Source: an uncultured Caulobacterales bacterium
GTDB lineage: Bacteria; Pseudomonadota; Alphaproteobacteria; Caulobacterales; Maricaulaceae
Assembly: GCA_947503715.1 (NCBI GenBank)
Contig: CANNER010000004.1
Span: forward strand, 310,001-374,000
Direction: 5' to 3'
DNA: 64,000 nt
Shown here piece after piece: positions 28,970-37,940 of the stretch. The translations under genes were made by a program, and so were the position numbers. Positions within the stretch are counted from its first letter, which is position 1. The number at the start of each line of letters is the position of its first letter. The notes under the pieces are model-generated. The model saw nothing but the letters and a program-made list of their open reading frames with translations. It was not told the origin of the DNA and did not search any database.

Positions 28970-30061
28970 CTAGAGGCTTGCCTCAAAAATAGACGCCAGA
29001 TTTTCGCAATCTGATAAAGGCGTATAGGCATGGATGGAAAAGCGAAAACCCTCTTTCCGTTCATCATGTAAGATGCCCGCAACTTTCAAATTTTCGCGCA
29101 ACGGGATTCTGTCATTTGGATTCACGACACAGGTTCCACCACGAAGGATGGAATGTCTTGGAGAAACAAGTGCCTCATCCGGAACCGCGGAACAGAGTAT
29201 ATCCAGATTTTCACCAATCCGCTTTTGAATAAAGGCCTCGTCTAAACCTGCCCAAACGCCCATCGCCGCATTGGCCGCAATGAACGGTGCAGGCGACGGC
29301 GTGCCACCGAAAAACCTCATGGCGTCTTCGGCGAGTCGGAATTGCAGAATATCCATTTCAAACGGATTTTCATGGCTAAACCATCCAACATCCACGGGGT
29401 TACACTGCGGCAGAACATCTTTGGCGGCGTAGAGAAAACAGGCACCGGGGCCAAAACAGAGAAACTTCACGCCCGTTCCGATCACAAAATCCGCACGCCA
29501 CTCTTTGGGCCTGACGGAGACCATGCCCGTTGATTGCGCGGCATCGACAATGCTCCTCGCGCCGGCCTGTTTCGCCAGGCCACAAATCTCTGCGACGGGC
29601 ACGACGTGTGATGTGTTGGAGAGCGCGTGGGTGATATGAACGAAAGCCGTGCGGTCCGACATGGCATCGGCCCAGTTCTGCGCATCCATCACATCGCCCG
29701 CCACAAAGTGAAGCTCAAATCCCGCGAGTTCTGCCTGTTTCACGACAAAGCCAATCGTCGGGAAATCCTGTTTTGAGAGCAGAATTTGATTGCGGGAATT
29801 GGAAGGTGGCAAGCTGTGCAGGATTTTCGTCAGCGCACTGGAGACATTAACCTGCGGACAAATTTCAGCGGCTGTTACATCTATGATCTGCGCCATACCG
29901 TCCCGAAATTCATCAAGAACGGGCATCCATTCCGACCAATTCGCGCCGGACTTCCATGGTCCAAAAAATTCGGATCTCAGAGCCGCTTCCGTAACTTTCG
30001 GCAGGCATCCGACACTATGAGACAGGAAATAATTATCCGGAACGTGAAAATGCTCCCGCAT
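28970..30061 (-). CDS. Class-V PLP enzyme, kynureninase-like
   Basis: 363 residues. The fold-type I PLP core has the acidic site VDAAQSTGMVS and the Schiff-base Lys in VIGTGVKFLCFGPGACFL, which matches the kynureninase and class-V aminotransferase arrangement (K.L..GPG). The N-terminus YFLSHSVGCLPK is a variant of the kynureninase YLDGNSLG.LP start. It shares one base with the stop of the tryptophan-dioxygenase-like gene (TAATG), so the pair may work in tryptophan breakdown. It is shorter than usual kynureninases (about 420), and specificity is inferred only. No kynurenine formamidase gene is nearby. Confidence 0.75.
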   Translation of the reverse strand: MREHFHVPDNYFLSHSVGCLPKVTEAALRSEFFGPWKSGANWSEWMPVLDEFRDGMAQIIDVTAAEICPQVNVSSALTKILHSLPPSNSRNQILLSKQDFPTIGFVVKQAELAGFELHFVAGDVMDAQNWADAMSDRTAFVHITHALSNTSHVVPVAEICGLAKQAGARSIVDAAQSTGMVSVRPKEWRADFVIGTGVKFLCFGPGACFLYAAKDVLPQCNPVDVGWFSHENPFEMDILQFRLAEDAMRFFGGTPSPAPFIAANAAMGVWAGLDEAFIQKRIGENLDILCSAVPDEALVSPRHSILRGGTCVVNPNDRIPLRENLKVAGILHDERKEGFRFSIHAYTPLSDCENLASIFEASL

Positions 30062-30798
30062 TATTTCTTATCCAGTTTTGCACGTTTTCGGCCATATTCG
30101 CCGCCCCAGCGATCCGTCATTTCGGCGCGCACCTGCCAAAGATCAGGGAAGAATTTCTGCCGTAGACCTTCATTCAGAATTTCCACCGGGCGACCTTTGA
30201 GTGAGTTTGCCGCAACGCCAATAGACCGATAAATTAATTGCATATGGGCGTTACGGAATTTTTGAAACTGCTCGTCAAATTCGGCCAGCGCCTCCGCGAT
30301 CATATAGGCGTCGTCATGGGAATATTCGCTGTCATAAATCTGTTCCAGTGTACGCTTTCCGCCCTCCAGATAGACATCTGAAAATGTCGCCCAGAGATCA
30401 GTCGGCATTTTTAAGAGGACACGAAACCCGGGACTTTCCTGTCCGCTGCCATTGCCGAGCAGAAGCCGGATTTCCTGATAGTCCTTGGGCGACATTGTCT
30501 CCAAAAGGCTGAGCTGTGTCGTCATCATCTCCTGACAGATATGGACACGTCGGAACAAGGTCAGCGCCTTAAAGGAGTTCCGCGCCTGCATCTCCTCATC
30601 AATGTCGAGCAGCGTGGACGCCATCAGCTTCATCCACAGCTCCTCGACCTGATGAACGATCATGAATTGTAATTCGTCGGGATTGCAGAATGCATCCGGA
30701 GCTTTCTGTGCGGCCAGTAATTGTTCTGTGTTGAGATAGATTTCGTAGTCGAGTTTCCCCGCCCCGCGCATCATCTCCTGATATTTTTCTCTGTTCAT
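30061..30798 (-). CDS. Tryptophan 2,3-dioxygenase-like heme protein, divergent
   Basis: 245 residues from the ATG at 30798, which has GGAGAG just upstream. Helical TDO core: FMIVHQVEELWMKLM has the distal His region, FRRVHICQEMMTTQLSLLETMSPKDY follows, and a probable proximal His is in FRNAHMQLIYRSIG. The canonical GTGGSSG substrate loop after RSIG is missing and replaced by VAANSLKGRPVEIL, and the SGFQS motif reads SGQESPGFR. The protein is also shorter than bacterial TDOs (about 280-300). It may still open the indole ring of tryptophan or a derivative. It is coupled to the kynureninase-like gene. Confidence 0.75.
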   Translation of the reverse strand: MNREKYQEMMRGAGKLDYEIYLNTEQLLAAQKAPDAFCNPDELQFMIVHQVEELWMKLMASTLLDIDEEMQARNSFKALTLFRRVHICQEMMTTQLSLLETMSPKDYQEIRLLLGNGSGQESPGFRVLLKMPTDLWATFSDVYLEGGKRTLEQIYDSEYSHDDAYMIAEALAEFDEQFQKFRNAHMQLIYRSIGVAANSLKGRPVEILNEGLRQKFFPDLWQVRAEMTDRWGGEYGRKRAKLDKK

Positions 30799-30950
30799 AA
30801 GTCTCTCCAAATTAAATGTTTAAAAGGGAAAGACCGAACTAGGCATGACCTGTCAGCCAATGGCGCAGCACGTGCTGTGCGAGTTTGATATGCGAGACAT
30901 GCGTCATATTGTGAGGGTGGCGTATTTTAAGCAGTGTGTAAACATAGGAA

Positions 30951-31048
30951 CGCCCGCTTTAGTTTGAACCAAAGCGGGCGCTTAACGTGAGTTTCCGAGG
31001 CGTGGCCGCCTCGGCGCTTCATTGCAATCAATCCACTGGATTGATTGC
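30951..31048. repeat. Three consecutive perfect hairpins after the prolyl oligopeptidase gene
   Basis: Hairpin A has CGCCCGCTTT (30951-30960) with AAAGCGGGCG (30971-30980). Hairpin B has CCGAGGCG (30995-31002) with CGCCTCGG (31007-31014). Hairpin C has GCAATCAATCC (31024-31034) with GGATTGATTGC (31038-31048). They begin three bases past the stop of the minus-strand gene, so its transcript would run through C, B and A. No strong T-run follows on either strand. They may stabilise the mRNA 3' end or terminate inefficiently. Confidence 0.7.
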
Positions 31049-31050
31049 GA

Positions 31051-33303
31051 TCATTCCGCGTCAGCCAGCTTCTGCATCAGATAAACATGCTGCAGCGCCA
31101 GACGGTTCGCCGTTTCTTTCAAGTTCGCCGCCGCCGAGTGACCGCCGTCGATATTTTCATAATAGAGGAAGTCATGACCCTGGTCTTCCATCCGCTTCGC
31201 CGTTTTACGGGCATGGGCGGGATGGACGCGGTCATCTTTCGTCGAGGTGATGAAGAAGACTTCCGGATAATCCGCATCGGGACGGATGTTGTGGTAGGGC
31301 GAAATCCGGCGCAGGAATTCCCGCTCTTCCGGTTTCTTCGCATCATCCGGATCGCCATATTCTCCCATCCAGGACGCCCCAGCGAGCAGCTTGTTAAAGC
31401 GCAACATGTCGAGGAGCGGCACCGCTATAATCGCGGCGTTGAACAGGTCCGGACGCTGTGTGTACATCACGCCCGTCAGCAGACCACCGTTAGACCCACC
31501 CTCAATACCGAGATGGTCTGGCGATGTAATATCTTTCGCAATCAGGTCTTCCGCGACCGAAATAAAGTCATCATAGATTTTCTGGCGTTCGGTTTTCAAT
31601 CCGGCCTGATGCCATTTCGGACCATATTCCCCGCCGCCGCGAATATTGGCCAGCACATAGACACCGCCATTTTCCAGCCAGAGTTTCCCGCGTGTCGCGG
31701 AATAGGACGGGTTCAGGGAAATTTCAAACCCGCCATAACCATAGAGCAGGGTTGGGTTCGTCCCGTCCATCTTTGTGTCCTTGGACCGCACGACAAAATA
31801 GGGAACTTTCGTGCCGTCCGTCGATGTCGCAAAGAACTGCTCAGACACCATATTGGACGCGTCAAACCAACTCGGCAGAGATTTGGCCTTCGCCTTTTCG
31901 CCCGTTTCCGTATTGTAGGTCCAGAGCGTATCAGGGGTCAGGAAACTCTCGGAAGAGATAAATGCGACCTCTTCCTTGTCATTCGTATTGCCGACACTGA
32001 CCGAGCCATTGGCGGGGAAGTCGAGTTTCTTCGACGACCATTTGCCGTTCACGAAATCATATTCATGGACGGAGCCCTTGACATCCGTCGTCGTCGCGAG
32101 GAGCAGTTTCGATTTCGTTGTGCCGTAGCCATTCATAGAAGATTTCGCGTCGGGGCGGTAAACGAGATTGATATCCTCAATCTCACCATTCTCGTTGAAA
32201 TCATTCCACGCAAAACTGACGAGGTCACCGGTTTCAAATCCGCGCCAGTCCTCGTTCAGGGTCAGCAGGATTTGACCTTTAAACTCTCCGCCCAGATTGG
32301 ATTTTGTCGGGATTGGGAATTTGACGGGCTCGCCGACTTTTCCGTCCTTCATAGGGAACCAGAAAGTTTCCGTGTCATAGAAGCTCATGCTACGGGAGAC
32401 GACGATTTCACGGTCGCCATTTGTAAATTCATAGACACCCGGCCAATAGCCGACATCCGCCTGTTCGCCGCGACCAATTTCAACGGCCTCAGAGAGGGGC
32501 GTGCCGCGTTTCCAGACTTTCGCAACCATCGGATATCCGGAGTCGGTCAGTGTGCCGTCTCCGAAATCAACACCGATCACGACAGTGTCTGCATCGACCC
32601 AGGACATCGTGCCTTTGGATTCTTCCGTGACAAAGCCGTCTTCGACCCAAGTTTTGGTCTTGGTATTAAATTCACGGCGGATGACCGCATCCTTGCCGCC
32701 ATCAGACAGATTGACGATGCAGAGTTCGTTCTCGGGCGAAAGGCAGCTATTGCCTTTATAGACCCAATTCTTGCCTTCATCCTTGGCCAGTTTGTCAAAG
32801 TCGATGACGGTTTCCCATTGCGTGTCATCGCCGAGATAGCTGTCCAATGTAGACTTGCGCCAGACGCCGCGCACATGGGTCGCGTCCTGCCAGAAATTAT
32901 GCACCTCATCATTGCGGTAGGACACGTAGGGAATTTTGTCCTTGGAGTTCAGGATCTCCAACGCGTCATTGTAAAATGTGTCATAGCGCGGGTCGGCCTT
33001 CAGGCGGTCCAGCGTCGTCTTGTTCCACGCCTTCACCTCGTTCAGAGCCTCATCACCCAGCACCTCTTCCAGATAGAGATGGTCGGCATCCGTTTGGCCG
33101 GCAGTTGTATATTCGATCATGTCGTAAGGTCTCGGTTTCGATTCAGCTTTGTAAATTGTGTCAGATCCGACATCAGAGGCCGCCATTTGATCGGCATCTG
33201 TGACGGTCGTTTTGGCGGTCTCCGCTTCCCCGCCCGAACAGGCAATAAGGGCCGTCGCGGCCGTCAGTAGAAGGGCAGTTTTTGAAAATCCTTTAAAGGT
33301 CAT
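31051..33303 (-). CDS. Prolyl oligopeptidase family serine peptidase, lipoprotein
   Basis: 750 residues from the ATG at 33303 (AGGAGAG upstream). The signal sequence ends in a lipobox (TALIACSGGEAE). An N-terminal beta-propeller (about residues 70-450) precedes the alpha/beta-hydrolase domain, with the nucleophile in GIEGGSNGGLLTGV, the Asp in TSTKDDRVHPAHARK and the His in IDGGHSAAANL. This S9A family cleaves short peptides after proline in the periplasm. A long open frame on the opposite strand is only a shadow of this gene. Confidence 0.95.
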   Translation of the reverse strand: MTFKGFSKTALLLTAATALIACSGGEAETAKTTVTDADQMAASDVGSDTIYKAESKPRPYDMIEYTTAGQTDADHLYLEEVLGDEALNEVKAWNKTTLDRLKADPRYDTFYNDALEILNSKDKIPYVSYRNDEVHNFWQDATHVRGVWRKSTLDSYLGDDTQWETVIDFDKLAKDEGKNWVYKGNSCLSPENELCIVNLSDGGKDAVIRREFNTKTKTWVEDGFVTEESKGTMSWVDADTVVIGVDFGDGTLTDSGYPMVAKVWKRGTPLSEAVEIGRGEQADVGYWPGVYEFTNGDREIVVSRSMSFYDTETFWFPMKDGKVGEPVKFPIPTKSNLGGEFKGQILLTLNEDWRGFETGDLVSFAWNDFNENGEIEDINLVYRPDAKSSMNGYGTTKSKLLLATTTDVKGSVHEYDFVNGKWSSKKLDFPANGSVSVGNTNDKEEVAFISSESFLTPDTLWTYNTETGEKAKAKSLPSWFDASNMVSEQFFATSTDGTKVPYFVVRSKDTKMDGTNPTLLYGYGGFEISLNPSYSATRGKLWLENGGVYVLANIRGGGEYGPKWHQAGLKTERQKIYDDFISVAEDLIAKDITSPDHLGIEGGSNGGLLTGVMYTQRPDLFNAAIIAVPLLDMLRFNKLLAGASWMGEYGDPDDAKKPEEREFLRRISPYHNIRPDADYPEVFFITSTKDDRVHPAHARKTAKRMEDQGHDFLYYENIDGGHSAAANLKETANRLALQHVYLMQKLADAE

Positions 33304-33375
33304 GGGGTCTCTCCTTTTGTTGACACTCATAAAGCGGAGTTTGCACGCAAGAGCAAGGCGGCTTACTGTCCCGAC

Positions 33376-34518
33376 ATGATGGATCGACGCACAGTTTTGG
33401 CGGGCAGCGCCGCAATGATGGGAATATCGGCCTGCCGGGGTTCTGTGGCTGCGGCAGAGGAGCCCGGTCGCGGTTGGATCGTGAACCGGGGCGGTAAGAC
33501 CATCGCATCAAATGTGACGGGGCAATCCGTCATTGGGTCGGGTCGTGCTTTTTCTCTTGATGCACCCTTCCGGATTGCCTCGATTACGAAACTCGTTGTG
33601 GCGATGGCGGTCCGTGATTTTGCAGCTGACGACAAAATTGATCTGGCCGCGCCTGTCTCCGATGTTTTACCCGATAGGCCGGACGGGCTCACACTCGGCC
33701 ATCTGCTCTCTCATCAATCCGGCTTGAAAGACCCGGAGGTTTATTGGGCCGATATCCAGACGGATATTCGAACGCTTTATAATCGCGAGAGCTTCACTCA
33801 CGCGCCCGGGACATATTTTCGGTATGCCAATCTAAATTACGGTCTCGCCGCAACGGTGGTGGAAGCGCGTTTGGGTGAGCGATTTGATCGCTTGATCTGG
33901 AATTGGCTGACACGGAACGGGTTTGATGCAGGATTAAATTGGTCGGGTGTGTCACCCCGCAGACGTAGAAAGGCCGCCGCGCTCTACCGTAAAAATGAGA
34001 CCGATGATTGGGCCGCAACGATCGACCTGCCCGCAGGTATCCCCCTCGCGAGCCCGACTTATCTGGGGCGCGAGATCGCAAAGCTAGATAGCTATACACC
34101 CGGAACAAATGGTACACTCTTCTCTCCCCAAGGTGGCATGCGGATGAGTTTAAATGATTTAATTAAAGTTGGAAAATTACTTCATAAGTGTCCGGATTTT
34201 CACAAAGCCAGTTGGAGTTATGACGGCACAAACGGAGACGATGAAGACGCGCATTTCCTCAGTTTCGGACCCGGCAGCTATGTCTATGATGCCGATATCT
34301 CCCCCACTCCCGGTGTTCCCTTGGTAGGACATCTCGGCTGGGCCTACGGCGCGCATACGGCGATGTTCATCATACCAGACACGGATATCAGTTTCGCTTT
34401 TGCCCGGCTCGGCTCCGGCGCGGATGATGCCACGATGTCCGACACACGCGCCAATCAGTTTACCGTCCATCAAGCCCTCTTTGATGAGCTTGCACCCATC
34501 CTCCGCACCCTTATATGA
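33376..34518 (+). CDS. Beta-lactamase-fold serine hydrolase with Tat-like signal
   Basis: 380 residues. The N-terminus MMDRRTVLAGSAAMMGISACRG has a twin-Arg-like start and a lipobox-like end. Catalytic motifs of the class C/EstB group are SITK (SxxK), YANLNYG (YxN) and HLGWAYG (HxG). Members include penicillin-binding proteins, esterases and D-aminopeptidases, so the substrate is open. Its stop overlaps the dapF start (ATGA), hinting at a cell-wall context, since dapF makes meso-diaminopimelate. Confidence 0.87.
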   Translation: MMDRRTVLAGSAAMMGISACRGSVAAAEEPGRGWIVNRGGKTIASNVTGQSVIGSGRAFSLDAPFRIASITKLVVAMAVRDFAADDKIDLAAPVSDVLPDRPDGLTLGHLLSHQSGLKDPEVYWADIQTDIRTLYNRESFTHAPGTYFRYANLNYGLAATVVEARLGERFDRLIWNWLTRNGFDAGLNWSGVSPRRRRKAAALYRKNETDDWAATIDLPAGIPLASPTYLGREIAKLDSYTPGTNGTLFSPQGGMRMSLNDLIKVGKLLHKCPDFHKASWSYDGTNGDDEDAHFLSFGPGSYVYDADISPTPGVPLVGHLGWAYGAHTAMFIIPDTDISFAFARLGSGADDATMSDTRANQFTVHQALFDELAPILRTLI

Positions 34519-35363
34519 GCGCTATGAGATTCCTAATCATGAACGGCGCGGGGAACCGCTTTGGCGTGTTTGATGCGCGCAACGCCCCCGGCTTTCGCCT
34601 GTCCGATGAACAGACAATAGAGATCGCGAAACCCGGCGGGCGGATTATGGGCGAAAAAGGCGCGGACCAGATTGTTATCCTCCGCGCGCCGAAATCACCT
34701 GACGCCAATATCTTCATGGAAATCCGCAACCAAAAAGGCTTCGAAGTCGATGCTTGCGGGAATGCGACGCGGACGACGGCGTGGCTTCATATGCGCGATA
34801 CAGAAACTGATTCCTGCGTCGTCGAGACGAATGACGGGCTGCTCTATTGCACCCGCGCGGGAGAGTTCGAAATCGCGGTTGATATGGGCGAACCGAAACT
34901 CGACTGGACGCAAATCCCGCTGGAAGAATCCATGCATACGCATCATATCGACGTGAAAATCGGCCCGATAGATAATCCGGTCCTGAGCAACCCCGGCGCG
35001 GTCAGTATGGGCAATCCGCATTGCGTCTTTTTCGTCGAGGATTTCACGACCGTAAAACCGGACCTCGCCGGCCCCATGATCGAATTCCACCCCCTGTTCC
35101 CCGAACAAGCCAATGTCGGTTTTGCCAAAGTCCTCGCAGATGACCGCATCCGCCTGAAAGTCTGGGAACGCGGCGTCGGCATGACCCTGGCCTGCGGCAC
35201 GGGCGCCTGTGCGGCGGTCGTCGCGGCCCACCGCCAGAAACGCACGGGACGCGATGTCACAGTAGAGGTCGATGGCGGCGTGTTGCACATTGAATGGCGG
35301 GAAAGTGACGGCCACGTGATCATGACCGGGCCTGTGGAATTGGAAAGTGAGGGGACGGTTTAA
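34515..35363 (+). CDS. dapF: Diaminopimelate epimerase
   Basis: 282 residues. The two catalytic cysteines lie in FEVDACGNATRTTAW and LACGTGACAAVVAAH, in the order expected for the racemase pair. The N-terminus reads MNGAGNRFGVFD where most DapF proteins have GxGNDF. It converts LL- to meso-diaminopimelate for lysine and peptidoglycan. An alternative start at 34524 is possible. In many alphaproteobacteria dapF is followed by mtaB and ftsY; here about 4.7 kb of other genes intervene. Confidence 0.95.
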   Translation: MSAMRFLIMNGAGNRFGVFDARNAPGFRLSDEQTIEIAKPGGRIMGEKGADQIVILRAPKSPDANIFMEIRNQKGFEVDACGNATRTTAWLHMRDTETDSCVVETNDGLLYCTRAGEFEIAVDMGEPKLDWTQIPLEESMHTHHIDVKIGPIDNPVLSNPGAVSMGNPHCVFFVEDFTTVKPDLAGPMIEFHPLFPEQANVGFAKVLADDRIRLKVWERGVGMTLACGTGACAAVVAAHRQKRTGRDVTVEVDGGVLHIEWRESDGHVIMTGPVELESEGTV

Positions 35364-35369
35364 TGGCGC

Positions 35370-35485
35370 TGTCACCCCGCACGTAACGCAGTGGAGATGC
35401 GGGGCCTATTGCCTATATGATGCACTCTGCGTTCTGCAAACGTTAGGTCCCGCATCAGCGCCCTTCGGGCTTGTGCGGGATGACA
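35370..35485. repeat. Palindromic intergenic element downstream of dapF
   Basis: TGTCACCCCGCAC at the left end and GTGCGGGATGACA at the right end are inverted copies with one mismatch. Inside, GATGCGGGGCC matches GGTCCCGCATC inverted, and GCCCTTCGGGC forms a small hairpin. The 116 bp can fold into one long stem with side loops. It differs in sequence from the elements at 22886 and 63818 but shares their design. It fills the dapF-polymerase gap. Confidence 0.75.
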
Positions 35486-35515
35486 TCTGCAATTAATTAT
35501 TTCTGTGAAATTAAC

Positions 35516-36814
35516 TCACCCCATCCCGCCAGACCCCGCCGCGAACATATCCGCTTTGGCGGGTATCCGCCCAAACGCAATCTTCACGCCGTCATAGCCG
35601 CCGGGTAAGTCGTCCGGTGCGCCGAGTTTCAGGACTGATTTTTCATATTTCTGGTTTAGCGCATCCATGACGTGAACGGCCTTATCCGTCCTCGGCAGAT
35701 CGCGCGGGCCGGTAAACAGATCGCCGACAATCTCGTCTTCTTTAATGACACCGTGCAGCATGATGGAGACGTGCATGAAGTCCGACTCCCGCGATTTTCT
35801 CACAATCCCGTCAAAGGTCTCCGCCACAATCCGGTGCAGCGAGAAATCATCCCGTACCGCTGGAAATTCACGATCCATGGCGAGGCGCATCCCCTTCCCC
35901 GTCTTGACCGAGACCGTCAGACGCGTCGCAAAGAAGTCATCCGCCCGCAATCGCCGCGCCGCGTGGGTCGTCAGAATCCGCAGACACTCGCCCGCCTTTT
36001 TCGGGTTGCGCCAACTCCGCGCCAGCACCCGCGAATGACCGAACATGGAACGCTTGGTGGCGGGTCGTTCCGTGTGTTCCCCGTGCAGCGCCCGCCAGAG
36101 CCGTTCGCCCTCGACACTACCCCAAATACGACGCACTTGTTTCGGCTGTAGATTTAGCAGCCCCTCCGTCGTCGTCACGCCCGCCCGCCGCAACCGCACG
36201 AGCATCCCCCGCGCCACGCCGGGAATATCTTTTAACTCTATCCCGTGGAGGCGGTCGGGCATTTCGCGTGGATGGAACACGACGAGGCCGTCCGGTTTAT
36301 TCGCTTCCGCCGCGATTTTGGCGAGCAGCCCCGTCTGTGCAATCCCAAAACTCGCCGTGACAAGGGGACCGAGCGCCTCGGCCAAATCCGCCTTGATCGC
36401 CTTCACCAGCGCGACCGCATCGGAAATCCGCATCCGTTTTAGATCGATCGACATCTCGTCCACGGACCAGGCCTTCTCGACGGGGACGTGGCGTTCTATG
36501 ACCTCAATGATCGTGTGGTGTTTGCGGATATAAACATCATGCCGCGCGTGGCGGAAGACGATGTCGGGGCAGAGCGCCTCGGCCTCCGCCCGTTTCATCC
36601 CCCGCTTCACACCCGCCGCCTTGGACTGATAACAGCACGCAATCACCCCTGAATAAGGCGTCGGCGTCGGGCACACCGCGACGGGACGGTTGTGCAGCGC
36701 GGGATCATCTTGCTTCTCTACATGAGCAAAGAAACTGTCAAAATCCAAAAACATGGACCAGTTGCGTTTGGGCTCGGACGCCATGAGAGGCGGGAATTGG
36801 GACGGTGCGTTCAT
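35516..36814 (-). CDS. dinB: Y-family DNA polymerase (DinB/Pol IV-like)
   Basis: 432 residues from the ATG at 36814. Palm catalytic motifs are FLDFDSFFAHVEKQDDP and WSVDEMSIDL, and the little-finger region includes TRLTVSVKTGKG. The helix-hairpin-helix part reads LKDIPGVARGMLVRLRRAG. Such polymerases bypass DNA lesions in the cytosol. The C-terminus (PGGYDGVKIAFGRIPAKAD) contains no recognisable clamp-binding QxxLF motif. It is divergent from E. coli DinB, so the exact subgroup is uncertain. No LexA box was recognised upstream. Confidence 0.85.
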   Translation of the reverse strand: MNAPSQFPPLMASEPKRNWSMFLDFDSFFAHVEKQDDPALHNRPVAVCPTPTPYSGVIACCYQSKAAGVKRGMKRAEAEALCPDIVFRHARHDVYIRKHHTIIEVIERHVPVEKAWSVDEMSIDLKRMRISDAVALVKAIKADLAEALGPLVTASFGIAQTGLLAKIAAEANKPDGLVVFHPREMPDRLHGIELKDIPGVARGMLVRLRRAGVTTTEGLLNLQPKQVRRIWGSVEGERLWRALHGEHTERPATKRSMFGHSRVLARSWRNPKKAGECLRILTTHAARRLRADDFFATRLTVSVKTGKGMRLAMDREFPAVRDDFSLHRIVAETFDGIVRKSRESDFMHVSIMLHGVIKEDEIVGDLFTGPRDLPRTDKAVHVMDALNQKYEKSVLKLGAPDDLPGGYDGVKIAFGRIPAKADMFAAGSGGMG

Positions 36815-36944
36815 ATGAGAACGAAAGCAGAACAAATGCGAAGAGTCGAGCGGGATGGGACGCCAGCCTGTGGATAAGACTATATTCCTAGAGCGTCATT
36901 GCGCTTACAACTTCATTACTCTAACAAGCAAATAATTTGAGTAA

Positions 36945-37785
36945 ATGGATAACCACATAATGAAAGTAACTAGAATAGCAGAGTTAGCATCATCTCTAAC
37001 CTTTCTGGCTGGAGTAATAAAGTTTTTCGAAATTGGTCGGCGGAAAATTCAGGATACAGAAGAAATGGAAACTCTATCTTTCTCTGGAAAAAACAAACGA
37101 ATGCAAGTTCTCCAAAGCATACAGAATATAAGAAATTATTCTGAGGAGCTAGACTTGAGAATTACTAAAAAAAAGCAACTCAATCATTTGAAATTTGTAT
37201 AAATATTTTCCAGCAAAACAAACCACTCAATACCAATGAACTTTCAGAAATAATTGCTACAATAGAATTATTAATAAATTTTTCCCTCGAAGAAATAGAT
37301 ATAAGCACATTCGTAAATATTCCTTCTCAAAAGGCGGAGCTTTATTCTAATCCAGTCGCGTCCTTTGGAGATAAAATTTTTGATAGCTTTCCTCAGATTC
37401 AATATGACCTCGAAGAAGGCGTAAAATGCTATGCACTCGGAAGATATACAGCATGCATTTTCCATTTAATGAGAGCAATAGAAGATGGGGTAGTCAACCT
37501 AGCAAAAACTTTGAATATAAAAACGAAGAGCAAATAACTTGGGGTAGATTAACTCCAAGAGTTAGAGATAAAATAACTGAAATGCCCAAAGGCCCAAAAC
37601 GTGATGAATGGGAAAAAGGGAACGCTTTATTACATAGCGTAAATCGTGCTTGGAGGACAAAAGCCTGTCACCCCAAAACGACATATACAGAAGAAGAATC
37701 GAAAGATGCTATTTCATCGGTAAAAGCATTTTTGTCTTTCATGGCAGAGCTAGATTCACCCCTAACCTCAAACACCAAATCCTGA
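36945..37785 (+). pseudogene. Frameshifted AT-rich gene of unknown (possibly HEPN-like) family
   Basis: Three frames join into one protein of about 280 residues. Frame 1 (MDNHIMKVTRIAEL... RITKK) runs to an A8 tract at 37167-37174. The second frame then continues through FPQIQYDLEEGVKCYALGRY, TACIFHLMRAIEDG, to an A5 tract at about 37519. The last frame gives EEQITWGRLTPRVRDK, HSVNRAWRTKACHPKTTYTE and VKAFLSFMAEL. The 'ALGRYTAC.FHLMR' and 'AWR....H....YTEEE' parts recall a widespread uncharacterised helical family. Both shifts are in the same direction (-1) and at A-runs, so mutation, sequencing error or slippage are all possible. Confidence 0.75.
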
Positions 37786-37828
37786 ATCGGTTCATCTAAT
37801 ACAATCTCGCACTAGCCGTATAGCTCCA
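37777..37828 (-). pseudogene. Decayed 3' fragment of the neighbouring methyltransferase gene
   Basis: These 52 bases align without gaps to 39298-39349, the 3' end of the methyltransferase gene, with about 39 identities counted by eye. Read on the minus strand it gives ELYG, stop, CEIVLDEPIQDLV against ELGGWRESVLDGSIQDLIV of the intact copy; a TGG codon has become TAG. It overlaps the last codons of the frameshifted gene. It shows that a second methyltransferase copy once lay here. Confidence 0.7.
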
Positions 37829-37940
37829 CTAACCCAACCACGTGCAGAAGGTTTTGATACAATCTCGATTAAAGAAGATCATGAATTCTGGGTTCAGTGA
37901 ATTTCATTAATATAAATTTTGAACAGAAATATGCGAGCAG

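Noticed and set aside
30838-30940. A 22-codon frame upstream of the dioxygenase-like gene on the minus strand
   Set aside because: Too short, no convincing ribosome site, and no run of Trp codons that would mark a leader peptide.
31045-33270. A 741-codon open frame on the + strand
   Set aside because: It is exactly antisense to the prolyl oligopeptidase gene, whose catalytic motifs and signal peptide are clear; the frame is a by-product of G+C-biased codon use and has no recognisable domains.
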